A stretch of 64,000 bases of DNA from positions 114,693 through 178,692 of the forward strand of contig NZ_JAJUBC010000010.1 of the NCBI RefSeq assembly GCF_028683095.1, in the 5' to 3' direction. This DNA comes from Enterovibrio gelatinilyticus (lineage in GTDB: Bacteria; Pseudomonadota; Gammaproteobacteria; Enterobacterales; Vibrionaceae). The notes beneath the pieces are model-generated. The model did not search any database, had not been told where the DNA came from, and worked only from the letters and a program-made list of their open reading frames with translations. Shown in pieces: positions 18,602 through 28,665 of the stretch. A program made the translations under genes and the position numbers. Within the stretch, counting starts at the first letter, position 1. Every line of letters starts with the position of its first letter.

Positions 18602-19546
18602 TTACTTGTTCAGGATTGCCATGTATTCGGCAACACCTTCAGCGACAGTTTTAAACTCTTCGCTGTAGCCCGCGGCGCGCACCTTGGTGAGGTCGGCTTG
18701 GGTGAAGGCTTGGTAGCGGCCTTTTAGGTGATCTGGGAACGGGATCTCTTCCACTTCACCTTGGTTGTGGTAGGCGATAACGGCTTCCGCGACAGCGCGG
18801 AAAGGTTCAGCGCGACCAGTGCCACAGTTGAAGATGCCAGATACGCCGTTTTCAAGGAACCAAAGGTTCATCTTGCAAACGTCGCCAACGTACACAAAAT
18901 CACGTTTGAAGGTGTTGCTGCCTTCGAACAGTTTTGGATTTTGACCATCTTTGATTTGGTTGTTTAGGTGGAACGCCACTGACGCCATGCTGCCTTTGTG
19001 GTTTTCACGTGGGCCGTAAACGTTGAAGTAACGGAATCCTGTGATTTGCGACAGCGTTTCGCCATGTGCTTCTGCGTCAGCCCAAATACGACGTACATAG
19101 TTGTCGAATTGCTGTTTCGAGTAACCGTAAACGTTCAATGCACCTTCGTACGGCTTCTCTTCGATGAAGTCGTGGTCACGACCGCCATAGGTCGCAGCCG
19201 AAGAAGCATATAGGAAAGGAATTTCACGCTCTAAACAGAAGTGCAGCAGCTCTTTTGAATACTCGTAGTTGTTGAGCATCATGTATTTGCCGTCCCACTC
19301 TGTGGTAGCAGAACATGCGCCTTCATGGAAAATGGCTTCGATTGGGCCGAAATCATCACCCGCCATGATTTGGGTGATAAAGTCTTCTTTGTCCATGTAG
19401 TCAGCGATATCTAGATCGACCAGATTGACGAACTTGGTACCGTCTTTTAGGTTATCAACCACTAGAATGTCGTTGATGCCTTGTTCGTTCAGGGCTTTAA
19501 CAATGTTGCTGCCAATCATGCCAGCGCCGCCAGTCACTATAATCAT
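18602..19546 (-). CDS. hldD: ADP-L-glycero-D-manno-heptose 6-epimerase
   Basis: Last step in making the ADP-heptose donor used by the GT9 enzymes of this locus. The 314-residue short-chain dehydrogenase-like epimerase has the nucleotide motif [12 protein letters not shown] (GGAGMIG at 6-12) and the catalytic Y140-x3-K144 (YGYSK). The frame is open 14 codons upstream; the ATG at 19546 places the Rossmann strand at residue 2, as in known HldD. It has its own terminator and is divergent from the TetR gene. Confidence 0.96.
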   Translation of the reverse strand: MIIVTGGAGMIGSNIVKALNEQGINDILVVDNLKDGTKFVNLVDLDIADYMDKEDFITQIMAGDDFGPIEAIFHEGACSATTEWDGKYMMLNNYEYSKELLHFCLEREIPFLYASSAATYGGRDHDFIEEKPYEGALNVYGYSKQQFDNYVRRIWADAEAHGETLSQITGFRYFNVYGPRENHKGSMASVAFHLNNQIKDGQNPKLFEGSNTFKRDFVYVGDVCKMNLWFLENGVSGIFNCGTGRAEPFRAVAEAVIAYHNQGEVEEIPFPDHLKGRYQAFTQADLTKVRAAGYSEEFKTVAEGVAEYMAILNK

Positions 19547-19650
19547 ACTTTTACCTAATATCTGACAATGAGAAGACCCCGCCATCACTCTTGCGGAGGC
19601 TATGGTAATATTTACTTTTCCCTTTTGGGCCTGAGGATAGCAGTTTAACC

Positions 19651-20298
19651 ATGAAAACCCGTGATCGCATTATTCATTCTGCATTGGCACTGTTTAACGA
19701 GCAGGGTGAACCAAATGTCACTACCAATCACATTGCTGCTGATCTTGGGATTAGCCCAGGAAACTTGTATTACCACTTCCGTAATAAGGAAGAGATTATA
19801 CACAGTATTTTCGATCAATACGCGCTCGATCTCACGGTGGGCTTTCAACCAGAAGTGCCAGCTGAATCCGATCAACAGCGTCTGCTTGCGTATTTAGATG
19901 CCACGTTTCAGTTGATGTGGCGCTACCGTTTTTTCTACGCCAATCTGCCCGATATATTGCGACGTGATGCGGTATTGCAGAATAAATACCTCATCGCACA
20001 ACAAAGCCTGAAAGCGAACTTATTTACCATGCTGGGGCGATTTCGTGACACTGGCTGGTTAGATATGAAAGACGAGGCTCTGGCGTCGCTGTGCAGCACG
20101 CTTAAGCTTGTTGCTTCAAGCTGGATATTTTATCAAAGCGCCCAAGCGCCACAGGCCAAGATAACGCCAGCTGTTATCTATCAAGGTGTTTTGCAAATAC
20201 TCAATATGGTATCGCCCATGACAACAGACAAGGGGCGAGCAGTTGTTGGCGAGTTAATTGAGCACTACCAACAGCAAATGACAGAGGCATCTGCGTGA
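19651..20298 (+). CDS. TetR family transcriptional regulator
   Basis: A 215-residue regulator with an N-terminal TetR helix-turn-helix (residues 24-43, ending [13 protein letters not shown]) and a divergent ligand-binding C-terminal domain rich in aromatics ([13 protein letters not shown]). Similar genes upstream of kbl-tdh are remembered from Vibrio, so it may control threonine degradation or the divergent hldD, but no target is proven. An inverted repeat at 20441-20457 before kbl is a candidate operator. Confidence 0.82.
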   Translation: MKTRDRIIHSALALFNEQGEPNVTTNHIAADLGISPGNLYYHFRNKEEIIHSIFDQYALDLTVGFQPEVPAESDQQRLLAYLDATFQLMWRYRFFYANLPDILRRDAVLQNKYLIAQQSLKANLFTMLGRFRDTGWLDMKDEALASLCSTLKLVASSWIFYQSAQAPQAKITPAVIYQGVLQILNMVSPMTTDKGRAVVGELIEHYQQQMTEASA

Positions 20299-20440
20299 TC
20301 TCTGGCAATAAGATATGCTAATTCGATAGACGCAACCTTCCTCATAACCCTATTATCAGCCATTATTGTGATATGTAATACTGCATTAGTTTAATGTGGT
20401 GGACGTATCAGCTTCACTTGTGCGCGATAAATACTGTGTT

Positions 20441-20457
20441 ATCAGTGCTCTACTGAT
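20441..20457. promoter_or_regulatory. Inverted repeat upstream of kbl (possible operator)
   Basis: ATCAGT-GCTCT-ACTGAT is a perfect 6-bp inverted repeat with a 5-base spacer, 44 bases before the kbl start. It could bind the TetR protein encoded just upstream or form a leader hairpin. Confidence 0.4.
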
Positions 20458-20501
20458 GGCATGCCTTAAATTTGTTCCTGTTTTCCATGATGGAGTGAGC
20501 G

Positions 20502-21698
20502 ATGACTACCGCTTTTTACCAGCAAATCCGCCAACAGCTTGAAGAAGTGAAAGCTGAAGGCCTTTATAAAGATGAACGTGTTATCACGACGGCGCAGCAA
20601 GCCAAAATCGCGGTGACATCAGGTGACGAAGTGCTGAACTTCTGTGCCAATAACTACTTAGGTCTGGCGAATCACCCTGCACTGATTGAAGCGGCGCAGA
20701 AGGGCATGGACGAGCACGGCTTTGGCATGGCATCAGTACGTTTCATCTGTGGAACGCAAGATTCGCACAAAGAGCTTGAGGAGAAACTCTCTACTTTCCT
20801 CGGTATGGAAGACACCATTCTTTATACCTCTTGCTTTGATGCGAACACGGGTTTGTTCGAAACCATCTTGGGCGCAGAAGATGCGATTATTTCTGATGCA
20901 CTAAACCACGCTTCAATCATCGATGGTGTGCGCCTTTGTAAAGCGATGCGTTTCCGCTATTCGAACAACAACATGGAAGAACTTGAGCAGCAACTGATTG
21001 CGGCAAAAGAAGCCGGTGCTCGCAATACGCTTATCGTGACGGACGGTGTGTTCTCAATGGACGGCGTTGTGGCGAACCTGCCAGCGATTTGCGATTTGGC
21101 AGACAAGTATGGCGCATTGGTGATGGTTGATGACTCTCACGCAGTGGGCTTCATGGGCGCGAATGGGCGTGGTACTCACGAGCATCACGATGTGATTGAC
21201 CGTATCGATATCATCACCGGTACGCTAGGCAAAGCCATGGGCGGCGCATCAGGCGGTTACACCTCGGGCAAGAAAGAAGTGATTGATTGGCTGCGCCAGC
21301 GTTCACGCCCGTACCTGTTCTCGAATTCTCTCGCTCCAGCGATCGTCTCTGCGTCTATTCGCGTGATTGACCTGCTGGAAGAAAGCGGCAATCTGCGTAC
21401 CCAACTTTGGGATAACGCGAGCCATTTCCGCGCGCGCATGAGCGAAGCGGGCTTTACGCTTTCTGGTGCTGACCACGCAATCATCCCTGTGATGCTGGGC
21501 GACGCGAAAGTGGGCGCTGAATTTGCAGGACGCATGATGAAAGAAGGTATCTACGTGGTTGGGTTCTCGTTCCCTGTGGTGCCAAAAGGCCAAGCACGTA
21601 TTCGTACACAAATGTCGGCTGCACATAGCCGCGAGCAATTAGACAAAGCTATCGATGCCTTTATCAAAGTTGGTAAAGACATGGGCTTGATTGGATAA
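20502..21698 (+). CDS. kbl: Glycine C-acetyltransferase (2-amino-3-ketobutyrate CoA ligase)
   Basis: PLP enzyme that splits 2-amino-3-ketobutyrate with CoA into glycine and acetyl-CoA, the second step of threonine breakdown. The 398-residue alpha-oxoamine synthase has [14 protein letters not shown] near the N-terminus, [13 protein letters not shown], and the PLP lysine in [18 protein letters not shown] at 20502 with GGAG eight bases upstream. Operon with tdh. Confidence 0.97.
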   Translation: MTTAFYQQIRQQLEEVKAEGLYKDERVITTAQQAKIAVTSGDEVLNFCANNYLGLANHPALIEAAQKGMDEHGFGMASVRFICGTQDSHKELEEKLSTFLGMEDTILYTSCFDANTGLFETILGAEDAIISDALNHASIIDGVRLCKAMRFRYSNNNMEELEQQLIAAKEAGARNTLIVTDGVFSMDGVVANLPAICDLADKYGALVMVDDSHAVGFMGANGRGTHEHHDVIDRIDIITGTLGKAMGGASGGYTSGKKEVIDWLRQRSRPYLFSNSLAPAIVSASIRVIDLLEESGNLRTQLWDNASHFRARMSEAGFTLSGADHAIIPVMLGDAKVGAEFAGRMMKEGIYVVGFSFPVVPKGQARIRTQMSAAHSREQLDKAIDAFIKVGKDMGLIG

Positions 21699-21705
21699 GC
21701 AGTCA

Positions 21706-22746
21706 ATGACGAACAAAATGAAAGCGCTGGCAAAACTGAAAGCGGAACCTGGCATTTGGATGACCGAGGTTGAGCTGCCAGAAGTAGGCCATAACGATCT
21801 TTTGATCAAAATCCGTAAAACCGCGATTTGTGGTACTGATGTACACATCTACAACTGGGATGAATGGTCACAAAAGACCATTCCGGTGCCAATGGTTGTC
21901 GGTCACGAATACGTGGGTGAAGTGGTTGCTATGGGTCAGGAAGTTCGCGGTTTCACCGTGGGTGACCGTGTTTCTGGCGAAGGCCATATCACTTGTGGTC
22001 ACTGCCGCAACTGTCGCGCTGGCCGCACACACCTTTGCCGTAACACCACGGGTGTTGGTGTGAACCGTGAAGGCGCATTTGCGGAATATTTGGTGATCCC
22101 AGCGTTCAACGCATTCAAAATTCCTGCCGATATCTCTGATGATCTCGCCTCTATTTTCGACCCATTCGGCAACGCGGTACACACTGCACTGTCATTTGAT
22201 TTGGTTGGCGAAGATGTGCTGATCACCGGTGCTGGCCCGATTGGGATCATGGCAGCAGCTGTCGCGAAACACGTGGGTGCGCGTTATGTCGTGATCACTG
22301 ATGTGAACGAATACCGCCTCGATCTTGCTCGTAAGATGGGTGTTACCCGTGCGGTTAACGTGGCGGAAGAGAAGCTTGAAGATGTCATGGCTGAGCTAGG
22401 CATGAAAGAAGGCTTTGACGTGGGCCTTGAAATGTCAGGTAACCCGTCAGCGTTTAACTCTATGCTGAAAACCATGAACCACGGTGGTCGTATTGCCCTT
22501 CTGGGTATTCCACCGTCAGACATGGGTATCGATTGGAACCAAGTGATTTTCAAAGGCTTGGTGATCAAAGGTATCTATGGTCGTGAAATGTTTGAAACGT
22601 GGTACAAAATGGCGAGCTTAATCCAATCTGGTTTGGATCTCAGCCCAATCATTACACACCACTACAGTGTTGATGACTTCCAAGAAGGCTTCGACAAGAT
22701 GTGCTCTGGCATGTCAGGTAAAGTGATTCTTGATTGGCAGAAATAA
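21706..22746 (+). CDS. tdh: L-threonine 3-dehydrogenase
   Basis: Zinc- and NAD-dependent oxidation of L-threonine to 2-amino-3-ketobutyrate, the substrate of Kbl. The 346-residue medium-chain dehydrogenase has catalytic-zinc ligands in [16 protein letters not shown] and VGHEYVGEV, the structural-zinc cysteines in [18 protein letters not shown] and the NAD motif [11 protein letters not shown]. Starts at 21706 (MTNKMKAL) or 21718 ([10 protein letters not shown]) both fit; a TTG at 21691 would overlap kbl. Only 7 bases follow the kbl stop. Confidence 0.95.
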   Translation: MTNKMKALAKLKAEPGIWMTEVELPEVGHNDLLIKIRKTAICGTDVHIYNWDEWSQKTIPVPMVVGHEYVGEVVAMGQEVRGFTVGDRVSGEGHITCGHCRNCRAGRTHLCRNTTGVGVNREGAFAEYLVIPAFNAFKIPADISDDLASIFDPFGNAVHTALSFDLVGEDVLITGAGPIGIMAAAVAKHVGARYVVITDVNEYRLDLARKMGVTRAVNVAEEKLEDVMAELGMKEGFDVGLEMSGNPSAFNSMLKTMNHGGRIALLGIPPSDMGIDWNQVIFKGLVIKGIYGREMFETWYKMASLIQSGLDLSPIITHHYSVDDFQEGFDKMCSGMSGKVILDWQK

Positions 22747-22766
22747 TGCCAACCTGAACGCTTTAA

Positions 22767-22796
22767 CAAACCCGCTTCGGCGGGTTTCTCTTTTTT
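22767..22796 (+). terminator. Rho-independent terminator of kbl-tdh
   Basis: Hairpin AACCCGC-TTCG-GCGGGTT-type stem followed by CTCTTTTTT. Confidence 0.85.
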
Positions 22797-22889
22797 GAGA
22801 CTCTAGCTTTAACTTTTTAGTGATTCAGGTAATATGGTCTTGTAAATCAGAGTAATTCTATCAAATATACGACTATACTCAGGACAACG

Positions 22890-23486
22890 ATGCCAGTAAT
22901 AACGAACGGTATGGAACTTCCAATTTTGCCAAACTCATACAGCACTCGCGCATTGCAGCGTGATTGTGATGAACTATATTCAGCCAGAGCTTCGAATGGA
23001 GCTATGGTAAGTTTTTATGTGCAAAAGGAAAACCATTACGCTTGTGCGGTCAACGCAGAGGCTGGTCCAGAGGGCCGCCACGAGGTTATTACGAAAATGG
23101 AGTTTAATCAGGATCGTGATGGTCTAATCTCGGTATCTCGATTCTTTGAAGACGATACCTATCAGCAGGTTGAACTTGTTGCGACAGATAGACGAGTTCG
23201 GAACTCAGGTATAGCTACTGCGTTGTACGAGCTTCTTGTTCGATTTCGCAGCCTCAAAATTGTATCAGACTCTGAGCAGTATGAGGGTGGGAAAGCTATC
23301 TGGCAAAAACTCGCTGAAAGAGGAAAAGTTTCGGTTTACATCTACGATACTGAAGCGGAAGAGTTCTTTGCTGTTAACGGCACTCGGGTTAAATACGATG
23401 GTAGTAACATCCCAGAAGCTACGATTTGGTCAACAGATCCAAACCGAGAAAAAGAGCACATATTGCTTACTGCCTGCTATCCATGA
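22890..23486 (+). CDS. GNAT-like acetyltransferase fold protein, function unknown
   Basis: A 198-residue protein. The segment VATDRRVRNSGIATALYELL (97-116) resembles the GNAT acetyl-CoA loop (R-x-x-G-x-A), and the following SDSEQYEGGKAIWQKLAERG resembles the late part of the GNAT fold found in phage-type acetyltransferases. The N-terminal ~80 residues resemble no family I know. No membrane segment. AGGA precedes the ATG. It stands alone between terminators of tdh and its own, interrupting a region that otherwise follows the tdh-yibQ-envC order, so it may be a recent insertion. Substrate unknown. Confidence 0.65.
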   Translation: MPVITNGMELPILPNSYSTRALQRDCDELYSARASNGAMVSFYVQKENHYACAVNAEAGPEGRHEVITKMEFNQDRDGLISVSRFFEDDTYQQVELVATDRRVRNSGIATALYELLVRFRSLKIVSDSEQYEGGKAIWQKLAERGKVSVYIYDTEAEEFFAVNGTRVKYDGSNIPEATIWSTDPNREKEHILLTACYP

Positions 23487-23488
23487 TT

Positions 23489-23512
23489 AGACCCGCTATG
23501 GCGGGTTTTTTA
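23489..23512 (+). terminator. Rho-independent terminator after the GNAT-like gene
   Basis: ACCCGCTATGGCGGGT stem-loop followed by TTTTTT. Its A-poor left side makes it mainly plus-strand. Confidence 0.75.
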
Positions 23513-23515
23513 TTA

Positions 23516-24235
23516 CTATTTGTTTAGCAGCGCCTGAGAAATAGGAATTAAATCCACTTGCTCTTGGAGAGCTGGAAGGGCTTTTTGCAGGGTGTCGAGT
23601 GTGATGGGTAGCGGATGGGCAATTACCACCGCAATTCCACGATGGTTGGCCTGCTGGATCGCTAGCTCAAGCTGCTGGAGGATGAAATCTTCCGTTTGCA
23701 GGTGATCAAGAAAAACATGACGACGGTTGTTGGCTAATCCGTGCTGTTTTGCAATTTTTTGCGCGACGGTGCTTGGCGTGGTGCGGCTATCAATAAAGCC
23801 GAGCTGTTTGGTATGAAGCGTTTCCATGATCCAATGCATGGGCTCTTTGTGCTGCGTGAGCAAACTCCCCATGTGATTGTTTACTGCCACTGCATGAGGA
23901 ACACGATATAGCGCTTCTAATATGGCGTTCTGCATTTCTACTTTGTCCATATCAAGCGTGAGTTGATTAGGCTCTGATGGGGCGTGTGGAGCGCTTTGCA
24001 TGGGCAAATGAAGCAAGATCTCGCGTTGCTGACTGAGTGCAGTTAACGCCACTGCGGTATCGAATTCGGTAAAAGGGATCACGGATACGCTGATTTCACT
24101 GGGCAGTTTCGCGATGTCTCTCGGCATCAAGTCATAGCCGAGATCATCAATAATCAGTGCGAGTTTGGGCTTGGCAGCCACAGTCGGTGCCAGAAGAAGT
24201 AAGAGTAGGGTGGTGACAGTAACAATCCTTTGCAT
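23516..24235 (-). CDS. Divergent polysaccharide deacetylase family protein (YibQ-like)
   Basis: A 239-residue secreted protein with an N-terminal signal peptide (MQRIVTVTTLLLLLLAPTVA, cleavage near AKP) and a NodB-like divergent deacetylase fold: LALIIDDLGYDLMPRD, LLHLPMQSA, VNNHMGSLLT and GFIDSRTTP. YibQ proteins sit next to envC in many gammaproteobacteria and probably act on periplasmic polysaccharide, but activity is unproven. It follows envC after 16 bases on the same strand. Confidence 0.85.
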   Translation of the reverse strand: MQRIVTVTTLLLLLLAPTVAAKPKLALIIDDLGYDLMPRDIAKLPSEISVSVIPFTEFDTAVALTALSQQREILLHLPMQSAPHAPSEPNQLTLDMDKVEMQNAILEALYRVPHAVAVNNHMGSLLTQHKEPMHWIMETLHTKQLGFIDSRTTPSTVAQKIAKQHGLANNRRHVFLDHLQTEDFILQQLELAIQQANHRGIAVVIAHPLPITLDTLQKALPALQEQVDLIPISQALLNK

Positions 24236-24251
24236 CTGTAACCTTCCGTGT

Positions 24252-25415
24252 TTACCGGCCTAACCAGGGGCTAGGGTTGGTGGCGTTACCTTTGCGCCGA
24301 ATTTCAAAGTAGAGGCCTGAGAAAGCCTGACCGCCACTGTTGCCGACAAGCGCCACTGGATCGCCTGCTTTTACTGTTTCGCCCACGTTTCGGAGCAAAG
24401 CTTGGTTGTAGCCATAGAAGCTCATGTCACCTTTGCCATGGTCAATGACCACCATCAAACCGTAGCCACGCAGCCAGTTTGAGAGCACAACGGTGCCATC
24501 ATGGGCTGCTTTCACTTCCGTTCCTTCTTTGGCGGAAATGACCATGCCGTTCCAGCGAAGTTGACCGCTTTGCGCACTGCCATAGCTATGAAGCACTTTG
24601 CCTTTTACTGGCCATTGTAGTTTGCCTTTGTACTTACCCAGCCCATCCATTTTGACTTTGGCTTGTTCGGCGGCAACACGCGCCAATTCGGCAGATTTTT
24701 CCAATTCGACTTTCAGGCGTTTTTCGTTGTCTTTCAATTCAGTCAGGTAGGATTTATCGCTGCTAATTTGACGTTGAATAGCATTGGCGGTTTTTTTCTG
24801 TGCGCGTTGTTCTTTTTCCAATGCGGATTTATCTGCCTGCAAGGATGCCAGCACCGTTTTTTGCTTTTCAGTTTGCTCAGTCAATGTGTGGCGTTTTAGC
24901 TGCAACTCAGTATCTGTCGCGGCTAACTCATTGATGGCATCGGTGCGTGCTTTAGATAGGCGTTCGGCATAAACCGTCATACGGTCTAATTGGTTGGTGT
25001 CTTGGCCACTCAATATGGCATTGAGTTGATTGTGTTCGCCTTGGCGATATTGGCTGTTGAGCAATTCCTTCAACAATTCCATTTGCCCCAATTTGAGCTG
25101 CTCTAGGCGTTGGCTTTCTTTATTCAATAACGCGATATCTTGTTGCAGGCTCGACAGTGTCGCGTTGGAGGTTCGGATTTGTTTCGCCAAGCCACTGATG
25201 GATTGTTCTTGTTTCTTCAATGCAGTTTGAAGGGAGTTTAGCTTTTTATTGCTGCTGCTCAGTTGTTGCTCTTGACGAGAAATCTCATTTTTAACGCCCG
25301 AGAGTTGTTCATCACTGGCGGTGGATAACGGTGAGATAAGCAGGCATAGCAAAGCGCCAGTGCATAAAGCACTGGCGCGCAATGTTTTAAGTAGGCGCAA
25401 ATTTATTCCTAACAT
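24252..25415 (-). CDS. envC: Murein hydrolase activator EnvC
   Basis: Periplasmic activator of the AmiA/AmiB amidases at the division septum. The 387-residue product has a hydrophobic signal region (ALCTGALLCLLISPLSTA), a long coiled coil (about 45-260, rich in Q, E, K and L) and a C-terminal LytM domain. The LytM active site is degenerate: GYNQA stands where active enzymes have HxH, and RWNG where they have HxG, as in known EnvC, so it is an activator and not a hydrolase. The ATG at 25415 gives a plausible signal peptide; the frame is open 12 codons further. Confidence 0.92.
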   Translation of the reverse strand: MLGINLRLLKTLRASALCTGALLCLLISPLSTASDEQLSGVKNEISRQEQQLSSSNKKLNSLQTALKKQEQSISGLAKQIRTSNATLSSLQQDIALLNKESQRLEQLKLGQMELLKELLNSQYRQGEHNQLNAILSGQDTNQLDRMTVYAERLSKARTDAINELAATDTELQLKRHTLTEQTEKQKTVLASLQADKSALEKEQRAQKKTANAIQRQISSDKSYLTELKDNEKRLKVELEKSAELARVAAEQAKVKMDGLGKYKGKLQWPVKGKVLHSYGSAQSGQLRWNGMVISAKEGTEVKAAHDGTVVLSNWLRGYGLMVVIDHGKGDMSFYGYNQALLRNVGETVKAGDPVALVGNSGGQAFSGLYFEIRRKGNATNPSPWLGR

Positions 25416-25567
25416 GTGTTGCAGTATATCAACCTGATATGGGGTCTGCACTATTGAGAGTGTCTCAGCGTCGCAAGAACGTGAAGAAATACAGTCAATA
25501 TTAGTGCTTTTAATTCAAACAGTTTGTGAAACTGACAGCGTTAACTGGAAGCAGGCGATACGCCATA

Positions 25568-25612
25568 AAAAAGCGCCGAGGAAAAGGTATTGCTACCTTT
25601 CGCCTCGGCGCT
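25568..25612 (-). terminator. Terminator after gpmI
   Basis: A long hairpin pairs AAGCGCCGAGG with CCTCGGCGCTT, with an inner AAAGGTA/TACCTTT stem. On the minus strand it is followed by TTTTTTA, about 40 bases past the gpmI stop, separating gpmI from envC. Confidence 0.85.
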
Positions 25613-25653
25613 TCTATTCGTTAAATACCGAAGGGGTATTTAGCGAGCCTCGA

Positions 25654-27192
25654 TTACTTTTGAACGTAAAGTGGTTTGCCTGTCATGTCTGATGGGATAG
25701 CCACATCAGACAGAGACAGCATGGTTGGTGCGAGATCAGACAGCTTGCCGCCTTCAACCAACTCAATGTTTTTGCTACCTACGTAGATCAATGGTACCGG
25801 TAAATTGGTGTGAGCTGTGTGGATGCCGCCCGTTTCAGGGTCGATCATCATTTCAGCATTACCGTGGTCAGCTGTGATCAGCAATTGACCGTCAACTTCT
25901 TTAATCGCTTCAACGACGCGTGCGATACAGCTATCAACCGCTTCACATGCTTTCACTGCCGCATCGTAAACACCAGTGTGGCCAACCATGTCGCCATTCG
26001 GGTAGTTACAGATGATTTGGTCAAACTTGCCACTCTTAATCGCTGCAACCAGTTTGTCGGTCAGTTCTTCTGAGCTCATTTCTGGCTGAAGATCGTAGGT
26101 TGCCACTTTAGGAGAAGCAACGAGTGAGCGCTCTTCGCCCTCAAATGCGTCTTCAGCACCACCATTGAAGAAGAAGGTCACGTGTGCGTATTTTTCTGTT
26201 TCAGAAATACGAAGCTGTGTTTTGCCTTCTTTCGATAGCCATTCACCCAATGTATTCACTAGGTTGTCTGACGGGTAAGCGCAAGAAGCGTCGATGTCTG
26301 ATGCGTATTCAGTCAGCATCACGAAATCTGACAATTCTGCGACTTTTGAACGGTTGAAACCGTCAAAGGTAGGCAGGAAGGTGCGAGCGATTTGACGCGC
26401 ACGGTCAGCACGGAAGTTCATGAAAATCAGGCTGTCACCGTCATTGATAGACGCAACAGGCTGGCCTTCAGCACGGATTTCTGAGGCTTTAACGAATTCA
26501 TCGTTTTCTTCACGTGCGTATGCTGCTTCAAGCGCTTCTACAGAAGAGGCGAAAGTGAAATCACCCTTTGCTTCAGTGAGTAGGTCGTAAGCTTTTTCAA
26601 CGCGATCCCAGTTGTTATCGCGGTCCATAGCGTAATAGCGACCCACGATAGACGCGGTGCGGCCTTTACCCAGTTTCGCAAACAACTCGTCAAAACGAGC
26701 CAGAGAGTTTTTCGCACTGCGTGGTGGTGTATCACGACCATCAAGGAAGCAATGTAGGTACACGTTTTCAGCGCCACGCTGAACCGCCAACTCAACTGCC
26801 GCAGCGATATGATCTTCGTGGCTATGTACGCCGCCAGGTGACATAAGGCCCATGATATGGACGGCTTTGCCTGCTTTAACAGCCTTGTCTACAGCGCCAG
26901 TCAGAACGGCGTTATCGAAAAACTCGCCATCAGAAATCGCTTTAGTAATGCGAGTAAGGTCTTGGTAAACGATACGACCTGCGCCAATGTTGGTGTGACC
27001 AACTTCAGAGTTGCCCATTTGGCCGTCTGGTAAACCAACATCCATGCCTGATGCTGAGATCAGTGTGCTGGTACCCGCCATCAAACCATCAAGAACGGGT
27101 GTGTTAGCGTTAGCAATGGCGTTATCACTGTTATCTTCGCGATAACCCCATCCATCCAGAATAACAAGTGCCAAAGGCTTCTTAGCAGACAT
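25654..27192 (-). CDS. gpmI: 2,3-bisphosphoglycerate-independent phosphoglycerate mutase
   Basis: Glycolytic interconversion of 3- and 2-phosphoglycerate by a manganese enzyme of the alkaline phosphatase superfamily. The 512-residue product has LVILDGWG (D13), the phosphorylated serine S62 in [15 protein letters not shown], and the late metal motifs ITADHGNAE and HTAHT. ATG at 27192 with an AGGA site upstream. Single gene with its own terminator. Confidence 0.98.
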   Translation of the reverse strand: MSAKKPLALVILDGWGYREDNSDNAIANANTPVLDGLMAGTSTLISASGMDVGLPDGQMGNSEVGHTNIGAGRIVYQDLTRITKAISDGEFFDNAVLTGAVDKAVKAGKAVHIMGLMSPGGVHSHEDHIAAAVELAVQRGAENVYLHCFLDGRDTPPRSAKNSLARFDELFAKLGKGRTASIVGRYYAMDRDNNWDRVEKAYDLLTEAKGDFTFASSVEALEAAYAREENDEFVKASEIRAEGQPVASINDGDSLIFMNFRADRARQIARTFLPTFDGFNRSKVAELSDFVMLTEYASDIDASCAYPSDNLVNTLGEWLSKEGKTQLRISETEKYAHVTFFFNGGAEDAFEGEERSLVASPKVATYDLQPEMSSEELTDKLVAAIKSGKFDQIICNYPNGDMVGHTGVYDAAVKACEAVDSCIARVVEAIKEVDGQLLITADHGNAEMMIDPETGGIHTAHTNLPVPLIYVGSKNIELVEGGKLSDLAPTMLSLSDVAIPSDMTGKPLYVQK

Positions 27193-27633
27193 ACGGTGTC
27201 CTCTTTATGTCGATTTCAATGTTTAAAATAGAAAAACAATTAGCGTAACTTTACTACATTTTGTTGGTTAAGCAGTAGGCAAACTTTTTCGCTAAAATAT
27301 CAACAAAATTTGTAATGCCAAGTGGTTAGCTCACGTATCTTCTGGTGTGTCTCTTAGTGCTCTCACCTGAGTAATACGTGCTGGTGAGCAAGAACGGGAA
27401 AATAGTTGTAGTAAGTCAACAGCTTTTGGTCAGCAAACGCCCTATCTTCATGCTGCACGCTCAGTTGATGATCGAATAATCAATAAATGTGGGTGAGTGT
27501 GATTTAATTCAAATTTTTGCGCTTTGTTACCAGTGAGCAAGGGCATGGAAATCCAAGCCCATGCTGTACTTGCGGGCGCGGGAGGTTATACTCGGGGTCG
27601 ATTTTTTTGCCGACATGAATGTAGAAGCGAGCT
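27193..27633. other. 441-base intergenic region, no gene seen
   Basis: Lies between the divergent gpmI and the rhodanese gene. No convincing coding frame or RNA gene was found. It should carry both promoters. A 20-base imperfect hairpin (GGGCATGG / CCAAGCCC) is at 27541-27560, and a TTATACT -10-like element lies near 27587. Confidence 0.6.
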
Positions 27634-28074
27634 ATGCAGCAGTTAATTGAATTTGTCCAAAGTAACTTGATTTTGTCACTGGTGTGGGTAGGTCTGGTCG
27701 TTGCACTGGTTGTCTCTGTGATCAAACAGAAAACCGCGTCGTACCGCATCGTCACACCAAATGATGCCACCGTGATGGTAAACCGTGAAAATGGTGTGTT
27801 TGTTGATATCCGTAGCCGTGATGAGTATCGCGCAGGTCATATTGCTGGCGCACTTCACGTTTTGGCGAAAGACATTAAAGCCGAAACTTACGGTGAGATT
27901 GAAAAACACAAATCTGACCCAATCATTCTGGTATGTAAGACTGGCCAGACTGCAATTGAAAGCGCGAATTTGCTGACAAAAGCTGGGTTTGAGAATGTTA
28001 GCGTACTGAAAGATGGTTTGATTTCGTGGAATGAAGCGAATCTGCCATTGGTTCGTAATAAGAAGAAAAAGTAA
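27634..28074 (+). CDS. Membrane-anchored rhodanese-like protein (YibN-like)
   Basis: A 146-residue protein with one N-terminal membrane helix (about 10-30, LILSLVWVGLVVALVVSVI) and a single rhodanese domain. The active-site loop is VCKTGQTA with the catalytic C101, preceded by FVDIRSRDEYRAGHIAGA. It is probably a sulfurtransferase tethered to the inner membrane with its domain in the cytosol. It precedes secB, gpsA and cysE as in enterobacteria. Confidence 0.88.
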   Translation: MQQLIEFVQSNLILSLVWVGLVVALVVSVIKQKTASYRIVTPNDATVMVNRENGVFVDIRSRDEYRAGHIAGALHVLAKDIKAETYGEIEKHKSDPIILVCKTGQTAIESANLLTKAGFENVSVLKDGLISWNEANLPLVRNKKKK

Positions 28075-28173
28075 CGCTAACCAGTGAGCTATACGACAGG
28101 CAGCTCTCAAAGGCTGCCTGAATTATTTTAGAATGCGAGAACGCATTGGTTTATTTAACAAGGATTTATCACT

Positions 28174-28641
28174 ATGGCTGAAGCAGCAACCAACCAACAA
28201 GCACAAAACTTTGCGATTCAACGTATCTTCCTGAAAGACGTGTCTTTTGAAGCGCCAAACTCTCCAGACGTGTTTCAGCAAGAGTGGAACCCTGATGTAA
28301 ACCTAGATCTAGACACGCAAAGCCGTGAACTGGGTGAAGGCGTTTACGAAGTGGTACTTCGTTTGACTGTGACCGTGAAAAACGGCGAAGAAAATGGCTT
28401 CCTGTGTGAAGTTCAACAAGGCGGTATCTTCAGCGTTGATGGTATGGAAGCTCCGCAATTGGCACATTGCCTAGGCGCATTCTGCCCGAACATCTTGTTC
28501 CCGTACGCTCGTGAAACTATTTCAAGCTTGGTGGTAAAAGGTACGTTCCCACAACTAAACCTTGCGCCAGTTAACTTTGACGCATTGTTCATGAACTACC
28601 TGCAAAACCAAACGCAAAACACTGAAAACGCTGACGCATAA
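28174..28641 (+). CDS. secB: Protein-export chaperone SecB
   Basis: Tetrameric cytosolic chaperone that keeps precursors unfolded and hands them to SecA. The 155-residue product has the SecB signatures [19 protein letters not shown], the [14 protein letters not shown] strand and [25 protein letters not shown] lies ahead of the ATG. Followed by gpsA after 24 bases. Confidence 0.98.
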   Translation: MAEAATNQQAQNFAIQRIFLKDVSFEAPNSPDVFQQEWNPDVNLDLDTQSRELGEGVYEVVLRLTVTVKNGEENGFLCEVQQGGIFSVDGMEAPQLAHCLGAFCPNILFPYARETISSLVVKGTFPQLNLAPVNFDALFMNYLQNQTQNTENADA

Positions 28642-28665
28642 GCGTCGCGAAAAGGGTCGACACCA

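Noticed and set aside
24252..25415. Active M23 endopeptidase
   Set aside because: The HxH and HxG metal-site residues are replaced, as in EnvC, so it is annotated as an amidase activator.
25568..25612. Long hairpin before envC as an attenuator
   Set aside because: Its position and T-run fit an ordinary terminator of gpmI better than a regulatory leader.
27676..28110. Long minus-strand frame opposite the rhodanese gene
   Set aside because: A shadow of a strong rhodanese/SecB-type coding frame; no start context and no family resemblance.
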